From positions 1-12,976 of the forward strand of contig JAFSBJ010000158.1 of assembly GCA_017437345.1 (NCBI GenBank): a DNA stretch of 12,976 nt. Direction: 5' to 3'. This document shows, piece by piece, positions 1-7,801 of this stretch. Source of the stretch: Clostridia bacterium (GTDB taxonomy: Bacteria > Bacillota_A > Clostridia > UMGS1810). How positions within the stretch are numbered: position 1 is the stretch's first letter; each line of letters opens with the position of its first letter. The notes below the pieces were generated by a model. That model was given only the letters and a program-made list of their open reading frames with translations. It searched no databases and was not told the DNA's origin. Made by a program: the position numbers and the translations under genes.

Positions 1-40
1 GGTCATAGCCTTTAATTGATGTATTTACTTGTTAAGAGGG

Positions 41-69
41 ATTATAGCACCAGGAAAAAAATTTGTCAA
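41..69 (-). promoter_or_regulatory. Consensus sigma70-type promoter firing leftward
   Basis: Read on the minus strand, a perfect -35 TTGACA (64-69) and a perfect -10 TATAAT (41-46) are separated by exactly 17 bases. Transcription would begin near base 34 and run off the left edge of the window, so the gene it serves is not visible. A fully consensus promoter of this kind usually drives a strongly expressed unit, but whether that is an RNA or a protein gene cannot be told from the 34 transcribed bases. Confidence 0.75.
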
Positions 70-131
70 TAAAAATTTTTTACAGACCGTCGAAAAAGAA
101 CGCATCACAAAGCGCAAACAAAAAAACAAAG

Positions 132-172
132 CCTATCATCAGAAATAAAGTATGTTTTGATGGTAGGTTTTT
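132..172. terminator. Bidirectional Rho-independent terminator
   Basis: A 10-bp stem (132-141 with 158-167, one G-U pair) encloses a 16-base loop. It is followed on the plus strand by a run of five T, and on the minus strand by CTTTG plus seven T. It could stop leftward transcripts arising from the dapA side before they reach the leftward promoter at 41-69. Confidence 0.6.
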
Positions 173-183
173 ATATGTATGTT

Positions 184-207
184 GTTTTTGGCAAGTATGC
201 CAAAAAC
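184..207. repeat. Perfect 10-bp hairpin
   Basis: GTTTTTGGCA (184-193) and its exact reverse complement (198-207) are separated by the four-base loop AGTA. It is part of the structured intergenic stretch. There is no T-tract directly after the stem, so it is not a standard terminator. Confidence 0.6.
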
Positions 208-227
208 CAAAATTTCAGGCAATTTGC

Positions 228-290
228 TTACTTCGTCATTTTCTCTTGCCGTACCATCGTACTGTCTTCTTCGTGATTCCTCGTCTGCAT
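228..290 (-). other. Possible 20-residue mini reading frame inside the intergenic element
   Basis: An ATG at 288-290 on the minus strand opens a 20-codon frame ending in TAA at 228-230. The product begins MQTRNHEED, and the same frame is open upstream to about 350. There is no good Shine-Dalgarno site. The peptide is very polar and resembles short hypothetical ORFs I remember as recurrent in clostridial intergenic repeats, but I cannot verify that here. An overlapping frame from ATG 292-294 runs 51 codons to 139. Neither is called as a real gene; the entry records coding-like potential of the element. Confidence 0.2.
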
Positions 291-308
291 CCATTTTCGT
301 TCGTCTGT

Positions 309-335
309 CAGCGTGTCGACTTTATCGACACGCTG
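309..335. repeat. Perfect 11-bp GC-rich hairpin
   Basis: CAGCGTGTCGA (309-319) pairs exactly with 325-335 around the loop CTTTA. The plus-strand tail is CAAAAAATATTTTTG, so a T-run comes only after about nine bases, and the minus-strand tail is not T-rich. It is therefore better read as a structural end of the intergenic element, or a protein/RNA recognition hairpin, than as a classical terminator. It lies just upstream of the dapA -35 box. Confidence 0.65.
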
Positions 336-357
336 CAAAAAATATTTTTGTTATTGC

Positions 358-386
358 TTGACATAATGAATGTTTTGTTATAAAGT
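358..386 (+). promoter_or_regulatory. Probable dapA promoter
   Basis: A perfect -35 TTGACA lies at 358-363. The -10 is either TATAAA at 379-384 (spacer 15) or TAAAGT at 381-386 (spacer 17). The leader would be about 30-35 bases, too short for a lysine riboswitch, and none is seen. Confidence 0.55.
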
Positions 387-425
387 TTTTATAGTAACAT
401 ATATAAATTTATAGGAGGCGAAATT

Positions 426-1310
426 ATGAAAAACACAATATTCAAAGGAAGTGCCACAGCACTTGTAACTCCCATAAATGAAACAGGCGTTGATTTTGAC
501 GCTTTAAAAAGCTTAGTTGAATTTCAGATTGAAAATGGAACAGATGCCCTGGTTATCTGCGGAACAACCGGCGAAGCTCCAACTCTTGAAGATGGTGAGC
601 ATCTAGATGCAATAGAGTGTGCTGTGAGCTGCACCAAAGGCAGAATCCCCATTATAGCAGGCACCGGCAGCAACAACACCGACCATGCCATAATGATGAA
701 TAAGGAAGCTCAGAAAAGGGGAGCCGATGGTCTTTTGTGGGTTACTCCATACTATAACAAAACCACCCAGAGAGGTCTTATAAAGCACTATGAGGCTCTG
801 GCGTCATCCACCGACCTCCCTGCAATTTTATATAATGTCCCCTCAAGAACCGGAGTCGACATTAAACCGGAAACGGTTGAAGCTTTATCAAAAATCCCCA
901 ATATTGTTGCCATAAAAGAAGCCACGGGTGATGTGGCAAGAGCCTGCGACATTATTTCCCGTTGTGGAGATAATATTGATGTTTATTCAGGAAATGACGA
1001 TATTATAGTTCCATTAATGAGCATAGGGGCATCCGGCGTTATATCTGTTCTTTCAAATATAGCTCCAAAGGAAACCCACGATATGTGCGCATTGTGTCTT
1101 GAAGGTGATTTCAAAAAGGCAGGCGATATGCAGATAAAGTATTTTAACCTTGTTAAAGCGCTTTTCTGTGAGGTGAATCCCATCCCTGTTAAAACTGCAT
1201 TAAATCTTATGGGCAAAAATGCAGGGAAATTAAGACTTCCTCTTTATGAAATGGAAGAAAAAAATCTTGAGTTTTTAAAAAGTGAAATGAAAGCATTAAA
1301 TCTTATATAA
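426..1310 (+). CDS. dapA: 4-hydroxy-tetrahydrodipicolinate synthase (dihydrodipicolinate synthase)
   Basis: This enzyme condenses pyruvate with aspartate semialdehyde, the committed step toward diaminopimelate and lysine in the cytoplasm. The 294-residue product has the usual DapA length and a single TIM-barrel aldolase domain. Visible signatures are GTTGE at 46-50, the substrate-site segment PYYNKTTQRG, YNVPSRTG at 136-143 (catalytic Tyr136, substrate-binding Arg141) and the Schiff-base Lys164 in AIKEATGD. The start is fixed by AGGAGG at 413-418, seven bases before the ATG. It is monocistronic: its own promoter lies just upstream and a long palindromic terminator begins at its stop codon. 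Related N-acetylneuraminate lyases share the fold, but the motif set and length favour DapA. Confidence 0.95.
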   Translation: MKNTIFKGSATALVTPINETGVDFDALKSLVEFQIENGTDALVICGTTGEAPTLEDGEHLDAIECAVSCTKGRIPIIAGTGSNNTDHAIMMNKEAQKRGADGLLWVTPYYNKTTQRGLIKHYEALASSTDLPAILYNVPSRTGVDIKPETVEALSKIPNIVAIKEATGDVARACDIISRCGDNIDVYSGNDDIIVPLMSIGASGVISVLSNIAPKETHDMCALCLEGDFKKAGDMQIKYFNLVKALFCEVNPIPVKTALNLMGKNAGKLRLPLYEMEEKNLEFLKSEMKALNLI

Positions 1311-1355
1311 TAATAGAAAATCCTGAAGATTAATCTTCAGGATTTTCTATTATTG
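1308..1355. terminator. Bidirectional terminator between dapA and the convergent small gene
   Basis: This is a palindrome with a core of 19 perfect base pairs (1312-1330 with 1333-1351), extendable outward by a few more pairs, and centred on TA. Both sides end in ATTTTCTATTATT-like T-rich tracts, so it can stop dapA transcripts and the opposing transcript. The left arm includes the dapA stop region, and the right arm encodes the last codons of the minus-strand small gene. Confidence 0.85.
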
Positions 1356-1500
1356 TATCAAATTCATAAATATCTCTGTAGTTTTCGAGTTCATCTTCAT
1401 TTTCCGGCGGAACTGTAATAAGTCCGGTACATTCCGTAGAAGATGCCGCATCAAATTTATCATAGTCAGGATGGTCTGACTTTCTTTTTTCGTTTTTCAT
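1330..1500 (-). CDS. Small acidic hypothetical protein, 56 residues
   Basis: The function is not recognised. The start is well supported: GGAGGG (1508-1513 on the minus strand) sits seven bases from the ATG at 1498-1500. The product begins MKNEKRKSDHPDYDKFDAAS, then has a TGLITVPPENEDELENY stretch and an acidic tail ending in PED. It is hydrophilic, with no signal peptide and no membrane segment, and has one Cys (residue 24, in STECTG). It lies 65 bases downstream of the BrkB-like gene on the same strand and may be cotranscribed with it. Its final codons lie inside the terminator palindrome, so the terminator is partly coding. It is probably a clostridial lineage-specific protein. Confidence 0.8.
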   Translation of the reverse strand: MKNEKRKSDHPDYDKFDAASSTECTGLITVPPENEDELENYRDIYEFDTIIENPED

Positions 1501-1565
1501 TATATATCCCTCCGTAAATTTAGTATTTACTTTGGAATATGCAATATAACTGCAAAAATTTGTAA

Positions 1566-2414
1566 TTAAAATTCGTCAAAGTTAAGCTTTTTTCTTTTTC
1601 TGTGGTATATAAGTGCATTAATTTTTGCACCTGCCAGAATTATCATGCTTATCATATATATCCACACTATCATGCAAACAAATCCCGCCAGCGAACCGTA
1701 GATAATTTCATACTGCGGAAAATTATTAACATAAAGCGCAAAGAGCATAGACGCCAGATACCAGGCAACTGTTGTGAAAAGCGCTCCCGGAATAACCTCT
1801 CTTATTTTGAGCTTCGCTGTGGGCAAGGCTTTATAAAGAGCAGAAATAACCAGAGCAATAAAAACAAAAATTATAAAATATCTTGAGATATTCCACAAAT
1901 AGACGATTTCCTTCGTGGGGTTGTAAACTGATATGGCAATTGAAATCAGTCTGCCGAAAATAATAAGCCCGAAGCTTGCAATTATCGAAACAAAAATTAG
2001 AATGGCAAAAACAATTGCAATAAGCCTTGATTTCCAGAAGCTTCTTGTGTCCTCCTGCTTATAAAATCTCAAAAGCCCTTTTTCGGCTGTGAGAATAAAG
2101 CCTGACATAGTGGTTATGGAAAGGGCGGCTGTAATTGCAATAACTGCTGCGCTTTCTCCATGGCTTTTAAGCATATTCACCAGAAGAATTTCCACCTTAT
2201 GCGGAAGAAGAGCCAGCACCTTATACATTATATCTGTGTAGTAAAGGCTTATTGCTGAGCCTGCAGTAAATACCATTATTATCATAGGGAAAAAGGTGGA
2301 CAAAAGATAAAAGCTTATTTCTGCCGATAATCCCAAAAAATCACCGTCGAGAAAATCCTTTGTCAGCTTTTTTGCAGCAGCATATATTTTTAAAACTTTA
2401 GATTTTATATTCAT
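1566..2414 (-). CDS. YihY/BrkB-family integral membrane protein
   Basis: The product is 282 residues, typical for the YihY/UPF0761 (BrkB-like) family. It has a short basic amphipathic N-terminus and then about six hydrophobic segments. The family hallmark SAEISFYLLSTFFPM lies near residues 30-44, and later hydrophobic spans include FAILIFVSIIASFGLII and YFIIFVFIALVISALY. It ends in a basic cytoplasmic tail (YHRKRKKLNFDEF). The molecular function of the family is not settled: older annotations as ribonuclease BN or a virulence factor are unreliable, and a transport role is only suggested. The Shine-Dalgarno AGGAAAG is rather distant from the ATG. The gene is divergent from ftsK and upstream of the small acidic gene, which may share its transcript. 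Confidence 0.88.
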   Translation of the reverse strand: MNIKSKVLKIYAAAKKLTKDFLDGDFLGLSAEISFYLLSTFFPMIIMVFTAGSAISLYYTDIMYKVLALLPHKVEILLVNMLKSHGESAAVIAITAALSITTMSGFILTAEKGLLRFYKQEDTRSFWKSRLIAIVFAILIFVSIIASFGLIIFGRLISIAISVYNPTKEIVYLWNISRYFIIFVFIALVISALYKALPTAKLKIREVIPGALFTTVAWYLASMLFALYVNNFPQYEIIYGSLAGFVCMIVWIYMISMIILAGAKINALIYHRKRKKLNFDEF

Positions 2415-2447
2415 AGGCTTATCTCTTTCCTATAATTTGTTATATTT

Positions 2448-2476
2448 ATTATACAATAAACCCGATTAAATTACTA
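2448..2476 (-). promoter_or_regulatory. Possible promoter for the BrkB-like gene
   Basis: On the minus strand a perfect -10 TATAAT (2448-2453) lies about 35 bases before the start codon. The matching -35 position (2471-2476, TAGTAA) is poor. Confidence 0.4.
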
Positions 2477-2556
2477 TATGTAATATGTTGTTAGAAATAA
2501 CCAAAAATTCAGTCCAATATATGTTCAAAAAGCATATACATTTGGTTTTGAAAATG

Positions 2557-2565
2557 TGCTATAAT
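2557..2565 (+). promoter_or_regulatory. Extended -10 promoter for the FtsK/SpoIIIE gene
   Basis: TGC-TATAAT at 2557-2565 is a textbook extended -10 element. No good -35 is seen at the right distance, as is common for extended -10 promoters. The leader would be about 63 bases. Confidence 0.55.
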
Positions 2566-2634
2566 TAATATGGTATGTTATCGCAAACAAAGAGCATGCG
2601 TGCTTTTAAATTATAAAAGGACAGGTATTTTTAC

Positions 2635-4971
2635 ATGGATAAAAAACAAAACAACAAAAAACCTCTTTTAGCATCAAAAAAAGTAAAAACCAAAGCATCT
2701 TCAAAAAAAGATAAGTCTCCAAAATCAGCTGTTAATTTTGAGCTTGTGGCTGTGTGTCTTGTGGGGCTTTGTATATATCTTCTAATCTGCATATTCAGCG
2801 GAGGTGCTTCAGGCGGAATAGTTGGCAGATGGATATATAATGGTCTCACAGGTCTTATGGGCACCTGTGCCTACATTCTTCCCCTTATGACTATTGCACT
2901 TTTTGTTTATGCAGTATTTTTTGCTCAGGGTGAGAAAATAAAAAAGAAATTCATTTTGTCTTATTGTCTTTTATATGACATATGCGGCATACTCCATATG
3001 ACCTTTGCCCACGATGTTATAGCAAAAGAATGGTTTGCCCATGGAATGTCCGGAGAAATAAGCGGCGGCATCCTTGGCGGAGTGCTGACCGTTGTTCTTC
3101 GCTGCCTTGGCGATGCCGGAGCATATATCATTCTATACTGCGCTCTTATTGTACTTTCAGTTCTTGTTTTTGATATATCTCTTTCTCAGATAGCTGCATT
3201 TTTCAAAACCCTGTTTGTAGCTTCGGAAAAAGAGGAAAAGAAAGCTCCAAAGGGAAGTGGCGGAGTTGTTGTTAAGCCCGATATAGATAAAGAACCCTAC
3301 CGCGAGCCGGAAAATATCGTTATAAACATTCCCGAAGAAGAGCCAAATGACATTCCCGACCCGGAAATCAGAATCTATGATGATGTTACCTCAGGTTCCG
3401 AAGATGAAGAACCCTCCGAAGAAGAAAAGGAGGCAAAACGACTTTCCGGCGAAGAAACCGAAAACATCACAAGGGAAATCCGTGAAGAAATAGACGGAGC
3501 AGGAGATGGCAAAAGCAAAATAATTGAATATAACTATCCCGATATTGACCTTCTTGCCAAGCCTCAGGCAAACGGAGCAAATGCAAATGTTCAGGAAGAA
3601 CTTATGACAAATGCCCGTCAGCTCATAGAAACTCTAAGAAGCTTTAAGGTGGATGCCAAGGTTGTGGAAATAAGCCAGGGACCCACCATCACCCGCTATG
3701 AAATAGAGCCTGCAGAGGGTGTGAGAGTGAGTCAGATAACAGGTCTTTCAAAGGATATAGGTCTTAAATTCAAAGCTGAAAAGGGCGTTATGGTAGCACC
3801 CGTTCCCGGAAAATCCACCATCGGTATTGAAATAGAAAATAAAGACCCCAGCGTTGTAACCCTTCGCGAGGTTATTGAATCAGAAGAATTTAAAAACCAC
3901 AAATCAAAGCTTGCGGTGGCTCTTGGTAAGGATGTAAGCGGCAAACCAATCATAATGGACCTTGCCAAAATGCCTCATCTTCTCATTGCCGGTGCCACAG
4001 GTGCAGGTAAATCTGTTTGCATAAATACCCTTATCATAAGCCTTATGTATAAAGCAGACCCGAATGAGGTTAAGCTTGTTATGATAGACCCCAAACAGGT
4101 TGAGCTTGGTGTCTACAACGGAATTCCCCATTTGCTTATTCCCGTTGTTAAAGATGCTAAAAAGGCAACAGGAGCGCTTTCCTGGGCTGTTCAGGAAATG
4201 ACAGAGCGCTATAGCATTTTCGAAAAAAATAATGTCCGCAATATAAAAGGCTACAATGAGCTTATGGAGAAAAATGGCACTCCCGAAAATAAAATGGCAT
4301 CAATTGTTATTATTATCGACGAGTTTGCCGATTTAATGATGGTGGCTCCTGCCGATGTTGAAAACTATGTGTGCCGAATTGCTCAGCTTGCCCGTGCGGC
4401 AGGTATGCATCTTGTTATTGCAACCCAGAGACCTGTTGTAAAATTTATAACCGGTAATATCAAAGCCAATGTTCCCAGCCGTATTTCCTTTATGGTTGCA
4501 TCAGTAAGAGACTCTCAGACAATTCTCGATATGGGCGGAGCGGAAAAGCTTATAGGAAAAGGCGATATGCTCTATATGCCCGTTGGTGAAACAAGTCCTG
4601 CCCGTATGCAGTGTGCCTTTGTTTCCGACGATGATGTTAAAGCAGTTGTCGAATCAGTAACCAATGGTGTTGAAGCAGTTTATGATCCAAATGTTATAGA
4701 ACAGCTTGAAAAAGACGAAGGCGAATATCAGCCCGACGGAGAAGACCCCGGTGATGCCGATCCCCTTCTTTCCGATGCCATAGATATGGCAATAACAAGC
4801 GGTCAGATTTCCACCTCACTACTTCAGCGAAGATTCCGCATAGGCTACAACAGAGCCGGCTCTATTATCGACCAGATGGAAGCAAGAGGTATCATAAGCG
4901 GTCTTGACGGAAACAAACCCCGTCAGGTTCTTATCACACGAGAGCAGTATAACGAAATGCTGATGCAGTAA
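2635..4971 (+). CDS. FtsK/SpoIIIE-type DNA translocase
   Basis: This is a membrane-anchored hexameric ATPase that pumps double-stranded DNA, clearing chromosomes from the division septum and, in spore formers, moving DNA into the forespore. The 778 residues show the full layout. A Lys-rich start (1-30) is followed by four or five membrane segments between about 33 and 180. An acidic, Pro/Glu-rich linker covers about 215-290. The alpha domain starts near 320 (RQLIETLRSFKVDAKVVEIS). The RecA-like motor has Walker A GATGAGKS at 453-460 and Walker B IVIIIDEFAD ending at 566, followed by TQRP. A C-terminal gamma winged-helix (about 710-773) is the part that reads polar DNA motifs in this family. 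The start is ATG 2635, with AAAGGA at 2616-2621, a somewhat long spacing. FtsK and SpoIIIE cannot be separated from sequence alone, so no gene symbol is given. Confidence 0.95.
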   Translation: MDKKQNNKKPLLASKKVKTKASSKKDKSPKSAVNFELVAVCLVGLCIYLLICIFSGGASGGIVGRWIYNGLTGLMGTCAYILPLMTIALFVYAVFFAQGEKIKKKFILSYCLLYDICGILHMTFAHDVIAKEWFAHGMSGEISGGILGGVLTVVLRCLGDAGAYIILYCALIVLSVLVFDISLSQIAAFFKTLFVASEKEEKKAPKGSGGVVVKPDIDKEPYREPENIVINIPEEEPNDIPDPEIRIYDDVTSGSEDEEPSEEEKEAKRLSGEETENITREIREEIDGAGDGKSKIIEYNYPDIDLLAKPQANGANANVQEELMTNARQLIETLRSFKVDAKVVEISQGPTITRYEIEPAEGVRVSQITGLSKDIGLKFKAEKGVMVAPVPGKSTIGIEIENKDPSVVTLREVIESEEFKNHKSKLAVALGKDVSGKPIIMDLAKMPHLLIAGATGAGKSVCINTLIISLMYKADPNEVKLVMIDPKQVELGVYNGIPHLLIPVVKDAKKATGALSWAVQEMTERYSIFEKNNVRNIKGYNELMEKNGTPENKMASIVIIIDEFADLMMVAPADVENYVCRIAQLARAAGMHLVIATQRPVVKFITGNIKANVPSRISFMVASVRDSQTILDMGGAEKLIGKGDMLYMPVGETSPARMQCAFVSDDDVKAVVESVTNGVEAVYDPNVIEQLEKDEGEYQPDGEDPGDADPLLSDAIDMAITSGQISTSLLQRRFRIGYNRAGSIIDQMEARGIISGLDGNKPRQVLITREQYNEMLMQ

Positions 4972-4990
4972 ATAAAAGAGAAGAGATAAG

Positions 4991-5066
4991 AGAGAATAGT
5001 TAAGAGAAATGGTTCAAAGCCGCCTCTAGCGGCTTTGTTCCTATTTTTCACTCTTCACTATTCACT
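4991..5066. repeat. MITE-like imperfect inverted repeat
   Basis: The left arm (4991-5023) and right arm (5029-5066) are imperfect reverse complements. AGAGAATAGTTAAGAG on the left matches AGTGAATAGTGAAGAG, the reverse complement of 5052-5066, and the arms meet in a perfect 9-bp core hairpin. The CTCTTCACTATTCACT-type arm is low-complexity and unlike the genes on either side. There is no transposase, and no target duplication is obvious. It appears to have landed between ftsK and the radical SAM gene, now serving as the ftsK terminator and ending only a few bases before the next ribosome binding site. Confidence 0.55.
5015..5048 (+). terminator. Rho-independent terminator after the FtsK/SpoIIIE gene
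   Basis: CAAAGCCGC (5015-5023) pairs perfectly with GCGGCTTTG (5029-5037) around a five-base loop. The tail is TTCCTATTTTT. It forms the core of the larger inverted repeat. Confidence 0.75.
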
Positions 5067-5082
5067 ATATATGGAGTTTCCT

Positions 5083-7044
5083 ATGCAGCATCCCGATTTT
5101 CTTCCCATATCCCGTGAGGATATGAAAAAACTTAATATTTCAGAGCTGGACTTTGTCTATGTTTGCGGTGATGCCTATGTTGACCATCCATCCTTTGGCC
5201 ACGCCATAATTTCAAGAGTTCTCTGGGAAAATGGCTATACCGTGGGGATAATTTCTCAGCCCGGCTGGAAGAATACCGACGACATCTCCCGCCTTGGCAG
5301 ACCTCGCCTGGGATTTTTGGTGTCGGCAGGAAATATAGATTCTATGGTAAACCACTATACTGTCAACAAGAAAAAACGCTCCGACGATATGTATTCCCCC
5401 GGAGGAAAAGCAGGTCTCAGACCCGACAGAGCAACCATTGTTTACTGCAATCTTATAAGGCAAGCCTTTAAAGATGTTCCGATAATAATAGGCGGCATTG
5501 AAGCCAGCCTTCGCCGCTTTGCTCACTATGACTATTGGGATAATAAAGTCCGCCGAAGTATTCTTTTTGATTCCAAGGCAGACTGCCTTTCCTATGGCAT
5601 GGGCGAAAGGTCAATTGTGGCTCTTGCCGATTGTCTGTCCAGAGGTGAATCCCTTGGCGACACTCTGATAGATGGTTGCTGCTTTATCAAAAAGGATTTG
5701 ACATTGGTAGGAGAGTATCTTGAAATTCCCTCATATGAAGATGTTTCCGGGGATAAAACAGCCTATGCAAATGCAACCCGTATTCAATATGAAAATCAGG
5801 ATAGCATAAGCGCAAAAATTCTTGTCCAGAAGCATGGCGACAGGTATCTTCTTGCAGCAAAGCCATCAAAACCTCTTGAAACAAAAGAGCTTGATGCTGT
5901 CTATGAGCTTCCCTATAGCTTCCGCCCTCACCCTGTATATGATAAAGACGGTGGCGTTCCTGCTATAGAGGAAATAAAATTTTCCATCACAAATAACCGC
6001 GGCTGCTTTGGGGAATGTAATTTCTGCGCGCTGACCTTCCATCAGGGACGCTCAGTAAGAAGCAGAAGCACGCAGTCCGTTGTCAGAGAAGCTGTCAGAA
6101 TGACAAAAGCCCCCGATTTTAAAGGTTATATTCACGATATCGGAGGCCCCACAGCAAATTTTTCGGCTCCGTCCTGCCTCAAACAGCTGAAAAGCGGCAC
6201 CTGTTCCAAAAGAAAATGTCTTTATCCCGATGTCTGCAAAAATTTAAATGTAGACCACTCAGATTATCTCAAAACCCTCAGGGCTGTAAGAAAGCTTCCC
6301 GGTGTCAAAAAGGTGTTTATCCGTTCGGGCATCCGCTATGATTATCTTCTTGCCGATAGAGACGAAAGCTTTTTAAAGGAGCTTTGCAAACACCATGTCA
6401 GCGGACAACTCCGCATAGCCCCTGAGCATGTGTCGGATGAGGTTCTGTCTTTAATGGGTAAGCCGCCGGCTAAGGTTTATGAGCGCTTCGTTGAAAAATT
6501 CAATCGCGAAAGCAGGCGTATCGGGTTAAATCAATACACAGTTCCCTATTTAATGAGTTCCCATCCGGGAAGCACCTTAAACGATGCAATAGAGCTTTCG
6601 CTCTATATAAAAAAGCACCATATAAGTGCCGAGCAGGTTCAGGATTTTTACCCCACACCATTTACCGTGTCAACCTGTATGTATCACACAGGCATCAATC
6701 CTCTCACTATGGAAAGGGTATATGTTCCCAAAACACCCGAAGAAAAGCAGATGCAAAGAGCTCTTCTTCAGCCAACGGACCCGCGCAATCACCAAATAAT
6801 AATAAAGGCTCTTTCAAAGGCAGGCAGAAATGACCTTATAGGCTTTGATGCATCCTGCCTTATAAGACCAAGAATATTAAAAAAAGAAAAAACAGCTCTT
6901 ATGAGCAAAGAAAATAAAAAAACAACAAAACGGAAGGATGTTATCACAAATGAGCTATCAGATTTTAGACGGAAAAAGAGTATCACAAAAGGTAAAGGAC
7001 GAACTCAGGGTAAAGGTGGAAAGCCTCAAGGAAAAAGGCGTTAA
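5083..7044 (+). CDS. YgiQ/UPF0313-family radical SAM protein
   Basis: The product is 653 residues, the usual size for the YgiQ family, whose reaction is unknown. An N-terminal UPF0313 domain comes first ([20 protein letters not shown] near residues 25-45). The radical SAM domain carries the CX3CX2C cluster motif with Cys308, Cys312 and Cys315 ([11 protein letters not shown]). A third region typical of the family's C-terminal domain follows ([21 protein letters not shown]). The last 50 or so residues are extremely Lys/Arg/Gly-rich. The start at ATG 5083 is chosen because GGAG (5073-5076) is six bases away and the product begins as YgiQ proteins do. An upstream in-frame ATG at 5071 and a TTG at 5035 would read through the inverted repeat. 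No promoter of its own is visible. The final 95 bases overlap folD in another frame. Confidence 0.92.
   Translation: MQHPDFLPISREDMKKLNISELDFVYVCGDAYVDHPSFGHAIISRVLWENGYTVGIISQPGWKNTDDISRLGRPRLGFLVSAGNIDSMVNHYTVNKKKRSDDMYSPGGKAGLRPDRATIVYCNLIRQAFKDVPIIIGGIEASLRRFAHYDYWDNKVRRSILFDSKADCLSYGMGERSIVALADCLSRGESLGDTLIDGCCFIKKDLTLVGEYLEIPSYEDVSGDKTAYANATRIQYENQDSISAKILVQKHGDRYLLAAKPSKPLETKELDAVYELPYSFRPHPVYDKDGGVPAIEEIKFSITNNRGCFGECNFCALTFHQGRSVRSRSTQSVVREAVRMTKAPDFKGYIHDIGGPTANFSAPSCLKQLKSGTCSKRKCLYPDVCKNLNVDHSDYLKTLRAVRKLPGVKKVFIRSGIRYDYLLADRDESFLKELCKHHVSGQLRIAPEHVSDEVLSLMGKPPAKVYERFVEKFNRESRRIGLNQYTVPYLMSSHPGSTLNDAIELSLYIKKHHISAEQVQDFYPTPFTVSTCMYHTGINPLTMERVYVPKTPEEKQMQRALLQPTDPRNHQIIIKALSKAGRNDLIGFDASCLIRPRILKKEKTALMSKENKKTTKRKDVITNELSDFRRKKSITKGKGRTQGKGGKPQGKRR
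6932..6937 (+). promoter_or_regulatory. folD ribosome binding site inside the upstream gene
   Basis: GGAAGG lies 12 bases before ATG 6950. An earlier in-frame ATG at 6938 directly abuts this site with no spacer and has no other Shine-Dalgarno sequence upstream, so 6950 is preferred. The site is coding sequence of the radical SAM gene, so translation of the two genes is likely coupled. Confidence 0.6.
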
Positions 7045-7801
7045 TGCCGGGCTTGCTGTTGTTATAGTGGGAGATGATCCTGCATCAAGAGTTTATGTTA
7101 ACAACAAGAAAAAAGCCTGCGAATATTGCGGAATATATTCCGAAGAATATGCTCTCCCTGCCCAGACTACCCAGGACGAGCTTTTAGCCCTTGTGGATAA
7201 GCTCAACAAAAAAGACGATATCCACGGTATCCTGGTTCAGCTTCCTCTCCCCAAACACATAAACGAAGAAACAATCTTAAATGCCATCGATCCCAAAAAG
7301 GATGTTGATGCATTTCACCCTGTAAATGTTGGAAAAATAATGATAGGTAATTTCGATTTTCTCCCCTGTACTCCTGCCGGCGTAATGGAGCTTTTAGATG
7401 ATGCCGGAATTGAGCTTTCAGGCAAAAACTGTGTTGTAATCGGAAGAAGCAATATAGTTGGCAAACCCCAGGCAATGCTTCTTCTCCATAAAAATGCCAC
7501 AGTAACAATCTGCCATTCCAAAACCAAAAACTTAAAAGAGGTATGCCGCGAGGCAGATGTGCTGGTGGTTGCTGTGGGCAGAGCAAAAATGGTTGACGAA
7601 AGCTATATAAAAGAGGGCGCTGTTGTGGTTGATGTTGGTATGGATCGCGACGAAAATGGTAAGCTATGCGGAGATGTAGACTTTGATTCTGCATGCAAAA
7701 AAGCTTCATGGATAACCCCTGTTCCCGGCGGTGTTGGCCCCATGACAATTGCCACCCTTATGAAAAATGCAGTAACTGCTGCAGAGAAAACTCTTAAATA
7801 A
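6950..7801 (+). CDS. folD: Bifunctional methylenetetrahydrofolate dehydrogenase/cyclohydrolase
   Basis: FolD interconverts 5,10-methylene-, methenyl- and 10-formyl-tetrahydrofolate, using NADP as cofactor. The 283 residues match the family length. The catalytic YxxxK is YVNNK at 49-53. It is followed by [12 protein letters not shown], the substrate-site [14 protein letters not shown], the Rossmann segment GRSNIVGKP, and the C-terminal signature [18 protein letters not shown]. The DVDAFHP segment has Ala where many homologues have Gly. The gene starts inside the radical SAM gene (95-base overlap) and ends in a strong terminator. Its product supplies the formyl donor used by PurN, encoded about 4 kb downstream in a separate transcript. 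Confidence 0.95.
   Translation: MSYQILDGKRVSQKVKDELRVKVESLKEKGVNAGLAVVIVGDDPASRVYVNNKKKACEYCGIYSEEYALPAQTTQDELLALVDKLNKKDDIHGILVQLPLPKHINEETILNAIDPKKDVDAFHPVNVGKIMIGNFDFLPCTPAGVMELLDDAGIELSGKNCVVIGRSNIVGKPQAMLLLHKNATVTICHSKTKNLKEVCREADVLVVAVGRAKMVDESYIKEGAVVVDVGMDRDENGKLCGDVDFDSACKKASWITPVPGGVGPMTIATLMKNAVTAAEKTLK

Larger units (their letters stand above)
82..350. repeat. Structured gene-free stretch, probable intergenic repeat element
   Basis: No convincing gene lies between the leftward promoter and the dapA promoter. The stretch instead carries a bidirectional terminator-like hairpin (132-172), a perfect 10-bp hairpin (184-207), a short minus-strand reading frame (228-290, open back to 350), and a perfect 11-bp hairpin (309-335). 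Strongly strand-biased C/T-rich sequence fills the space between the hairpins. This combination resembles the non-coding intergenic repeats of Clostridia more than a gene. The borders are approximate, because no terminal inverted repeat or target duplication is visible and a second copy lies outside the window if one exists. Calling it a repeat is inference. Confidence 0.45.

Noticed and set aside
63..383. 106-codon plus-strand open frame in the left intergenic region
   Set aside because: It has no plausible ribosome binding site, crosses the terminator and both hairpins, runs through the dapA promoter, and its translation is low-complexity with scattered Cys and Phe. It looks non-coding.
387..425. 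Lysine riboswitch upstream of dapA
   Set aside because: The leader between the predicted start site and the ATG is only about 35 bases, far too short for an L box, and upstream hairpins lie before the promoter.
2510..2550. Imperfect inverted repeat CCAATATATG...CATATACATTTGG between the divergent promoters
   Set aside because: The arms are AT-rich and need gaps to pair, so chance similarity is likely. It may overlap the -35 region, but I cannot support an operator.
7203..7748. 181-codon minus-strand open frame inside folD
   Set aside because: It is fully antisense to a clear folD. The His/Gln/Leu-rich translation is typical of a shadow frame, and there is no ribosome site.
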